From Spirochaetales bacterium (GTDB taxonomy: Bacteria; Spirochaetota; Spirochaetia; SZUA-6; DRHE01), in NCBI GenBank assembly GCA_011049745.1, contig DRHE01000409.1, forward strand, positions 1-9,534: DNA of 9,534 nucleotides, read 5' to 3'. Shown piece by piece: positions 8,587-9,534 of this stretch. The stretch's first letter is position 1. Each line of letters opens with the position of its first letter. The notes beneath the pieces were generated by a model. It made no database searches. It was not told the origin of the DNA and saw nothing but the letters and a program-made list of their open reading frames with translations. The translations under genes and the position numbers were made by a program.

Positions 8587-9188
8587 AGCAGGTGGATATT
8601 CCGGCAGCGCAGCTGAACGGCGCTAATGAAATATTTATTTCTCTCTCTTTAGTAGAACCGCCGCCATGGCTGGAGCGCTGCCGTGTATTCTGCCTGAAGG
8701 TTTTAAACAGGATCGGGGTGACAAACTGGGAAGTATCGCTGCTCTTCTGCAATGATGCGGTAATCCGCAGGCTGAACAACCGCTTCCGCGGTTATGATAA
8801 GGCTACGGATGTGCTTTCCTTTCCCCAGGCGGAGTGCCCTCCGGGGGCGGAGTGCCCTCCGGGTGCGCAGGTCCGGAATGCGAAGTCCCTGCAGGGGAGG
8901 GAAGAGTCCCCACCGGGTGCGCAGTCTTCGCGGGGTAAACCCGCAGTTGAAGGTTGTCCACGGGCTCCGGATTCAGCGAAATGGCCCGTAGGGGACATAG
9001 TGATTTCACTTGATACATTGCAGCGCAATGCTGAGGATAATAATATTTCAGAAGAAGAAGAACTCAAAAGGCTTTTAATACATGGGTTTCTTCATTTAAA
9101 AGGAATGGATCACCATGAAGAAAAATCAGAAATGCTGAAAATCCAGGAGGGTATTTTAGAGGCATTTATGGAGGAAAAAATAATTTGA
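8583..9188 (+). CDS. ybeY: Endoribonuclease YbeY with a repeat-encoded internal insertion
   Basis: YbeY is a zinc-dependent endoribonuclease of 16S rRNA maturation and ribosome quality control in the cytoplasm. The protein is 201 residues, against about 150-160 usually. Conserved parts are VSLLFCNDAVIRRLNNRFRG (51-70), KATDVLSFP (73-81), VGDIVIS (136-142) and the metal-binding HGFLHLKGMDH (H167, H171, H177 in the HxxxHxxxxxH pattern). The extra length lies between LSFP and GDIVIS: residues 83-134 replace a short variable loop with hexapeptides of the AECPPG type (AECPPG, AECPPG, AQVRNA, KSLQGR, EESPPG, AQSSRG, KPAVEG). The reading frame continues through the insertion and the catalytic motif is intact, so the enzyme is probably active with a large surface loop. 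The start is a GTG backed by a Shine-Dalgarno and overlapping the pgpH stop; the 3' end overlaps the next gene by 4 bases (TTGA). The position after phoH fits the known phoH-ybeY pairing. Confidence 0.95.
   Translation: MKQVDIPAAQLNGANEIFISLSLVEPPPWLERCRVFCLKVLNRIGVTNWEVSLLFCNDAVIRRLNNRFRGYDKATDVLSFPQAECPPGAECPPGAQVRNAKSLQGREESPPGAQSSRGKPAVEGCPRAPDSAKWPVGDIVISLDTLQRNAEDNNISEEEELKRLLIHGFLHLKGMDHHEEKSEMLKIQEGILEAFMEEKII
8829..8954 (+). repeat. Degenerate 18-base tandem repeat inserted in ybeY
   Basis: Seven units keep an 18-base register. The first two, at 8829-8846 and 8847-8864, differ only at the last base (GCGGAGTGCCCTCCGGGG, then ...GGGT). The unit at 8901-8918 matches the second at 14 of 18 positions. 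The 12-mer CCGGGTGCGCAG occurs at 8859-8870 and again at 8913-8924, exactly three periods later. Several units contain a small CCCnnCGGG palindrome. By hand count 79 of the 108 bases at 8829-8936 are G or C, clearly richer than the flanking codons. No stop codon occurs in any of the six frames from 8829 to 8935. The last unit, 8937-8954, fits only by register. Whether this is a local tandem expansion or a copy of an element dispersed in the genome cannot be told here. Confidence 0.8.
8955..8997. repeat. Imperfect inverted repeat at the 3' edge of the ybeY insertion
   Basis: TGTCCACGGGC at 8955-8965 is complementary to GCCCGT at 8984-8989 plus GGACA at 8993-8997, with a 3-base bulge (AGG) and an 18-base loop, giving 11 possible base pairs. 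The right arm includes native codons for the conserved VGDI of YbeY. A second short hairpin, GCGGG-GTAAA-CCCGC, lies just upstream at 8930-8944. These could be ends of an inserted element or structure in the mRNA. Confidence 0.5.
9170..9176 (+). promoter_or_regulatory. Shine-Dalgarno supporting the TTG start of tlyC/corC
   Basis: GGAGGAA lies near the end of ybeY, with 10 bases between GGAGG and the TTG at 9185. The next ATG in that frame is well inside the conserved region, so TTG is the likely start; it overlaps the ybeY stop as TTGA. Confidence 0.65.
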
Positions 9189-9534
9189 AAAAGATTGGCT
9201 TTTTGGAAAAACTGTTTGGAAAGAGCAGTGAAGATGAAGAGGGTGACTTATATGAGCTGGATAAAAGCGCCCGGGAAATGATCGAGGGAATTCATGAGCT
9301 CTCCGGGACGACGGTAAAGGAGGTAATGCTGCCGCGTATCGATGTTATATTCATATCCATTGATTCGCAGGTGCAGGAGCTCCTCAATACGATTGTCGAT
9401 TCCGGTCATTCCCGTTTTCCCGTGTATCACGAAACCCTGGATAATGTTGTGGGTGTTTTATATGCTAAAGACCTGCTGCATTCTATGGTTAAAGGAGAGG
9501 GTGAACCGAAGATAGAAAAAATTATCAGACCCGC
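9185..9534 (+). CDS. tlyC: HlyC/CorC (TlyC) family CBS-domain protein, 3'-truncated by the window edge
   Basis: This is the first 116 codons, plus two bases, of a CorC/TlyC-like protein read from a TTG start. The family pairs CBS domains with a C-terminal CorC_HlyC domain. Members are associated with Mg/Co efflux (E. coli CorC) or annotated as haemolysins in spirochaetes, and the biochemical role of the short soluble forms is not settled. Visible are a charged N-terminus with no membrane helix, hence no DUF21 membrane domain; the conserved SAREMIEGIHELSGTTVKEV leading to MLPR (~28-51); and the first CBS repeat with SGHSRFPVYHE and VVGVLYAKDLL (~73-98). The second CBS and the CorC_HlyC domain would lie beyond the window. 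The start overlaps the ybeY stop by 4 bases and has its own Shine-Dalgarno, so it is very likely co-translated with ybeY, as corC follows ybeY in E. coli. No symbol-level distinction between tlyC and corC is possible from this fragment. Confidence 0.9.
   Translation, partial: MKKIGFLEKLFGKSSEDEEGDLYELDKSAREMIEGIHELSGTTVKEVMLPRIDVIFISIDSQVQELLNTIVDSGHSRFPVYHETLDNVVGVLYAKDLLHSMVKGEGEPKIEKIIRP

Noticed and set aside
8829..8954. CRISPR-like array
   Set aside because: The units are adjacent 18-mers without spacers, degenerate, and in frame within a conserved gene.
8792..9067. Open frames on the minus strand and in a second forward frame across the ybeY insertion
   Set aside because: They arise because the repeat lacks stop codons in every frame; the peptides are simple Pro/Gly/Arg/Ser repeats with no supporting start signals.

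Overview
The window is a compact stretch of housekeeping and envelope genes, all on the + strand, from a diderm bacterium. A spirochaete (Treponema/Spirochaeta-like) is the best guess. The reasons are the uvrA-lptD junction, which recalls the TP0514-TP0515 neighbourhood of Treponema pallidum as I remember it, the large divergent LptD, and a tlyC/corC gene encoding only the soluble CBS part next to ybeY and a 7TM-HD gene. This assignment is inference: there is no rRNA or other taxonomic marker here.

Region 1 (1-2043) is the 3' three quarters of uvrA, the excision-repair damage sensor; its first ~250 codons lie outside the window. Region 2 (2047-5394) follows after 3 bases and encodes a 1115-residue LptD/OstA-type outer-membrane protein with a signal peptide, an unexpected SAP-like helix-extension-helix motif, an OstA jellyroll domain and a long beta-barrel region. 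Region 3 (5395-5438) is the only real gap, 44 bases, holding a strong Shine-Dalgarno for the next gene. Region 4 (5439-9534) is a tightly overlapping cluster: phoH, pgpH (7TM-HD cyclic-di-AMP phosphodiesterase), ybeY (rRNA-processing endoribonuclease) and the start of tlyC/corC (CBS protein), which runs off the end. The three junctions overlap by 29, 4 and 4 bases; the last two are GTGA and TTGA start/stop overlaps, which argues for one translationally coupled operon. phoH-pgpH-ybeY is the order I know from Bacillus, and phoH-ybeY-corC the order known from E. coli; this window combines them.

The most unusual feature is inside ybeY. Between the conserved LSFP and GDIVIS motifs, where the family has a short variable loop, there is an extra GC-rich stretch built on a strict 18-base period (8829-8954). 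It encodes degenerate hexapeptides of AECPPG type, its first 107 bases have no stop codon in any of the six frames, and it is flanked by an imperfect inverted repeat. It looks like a frame-tolerant inserted repeat element that the enzyme carries as a surface loop. The second point of interest is LptD: the SAP-like motif lies in a predicted periplasmic segment, and only two cysteines are predicted in the mature protein, one inside that motif and one apparently equivalent to E. coli Cys173.

I saw no RNA genes, CRISPR array, complete mobile element or convincing terminator. No dramatic new multi-gene system is evident.
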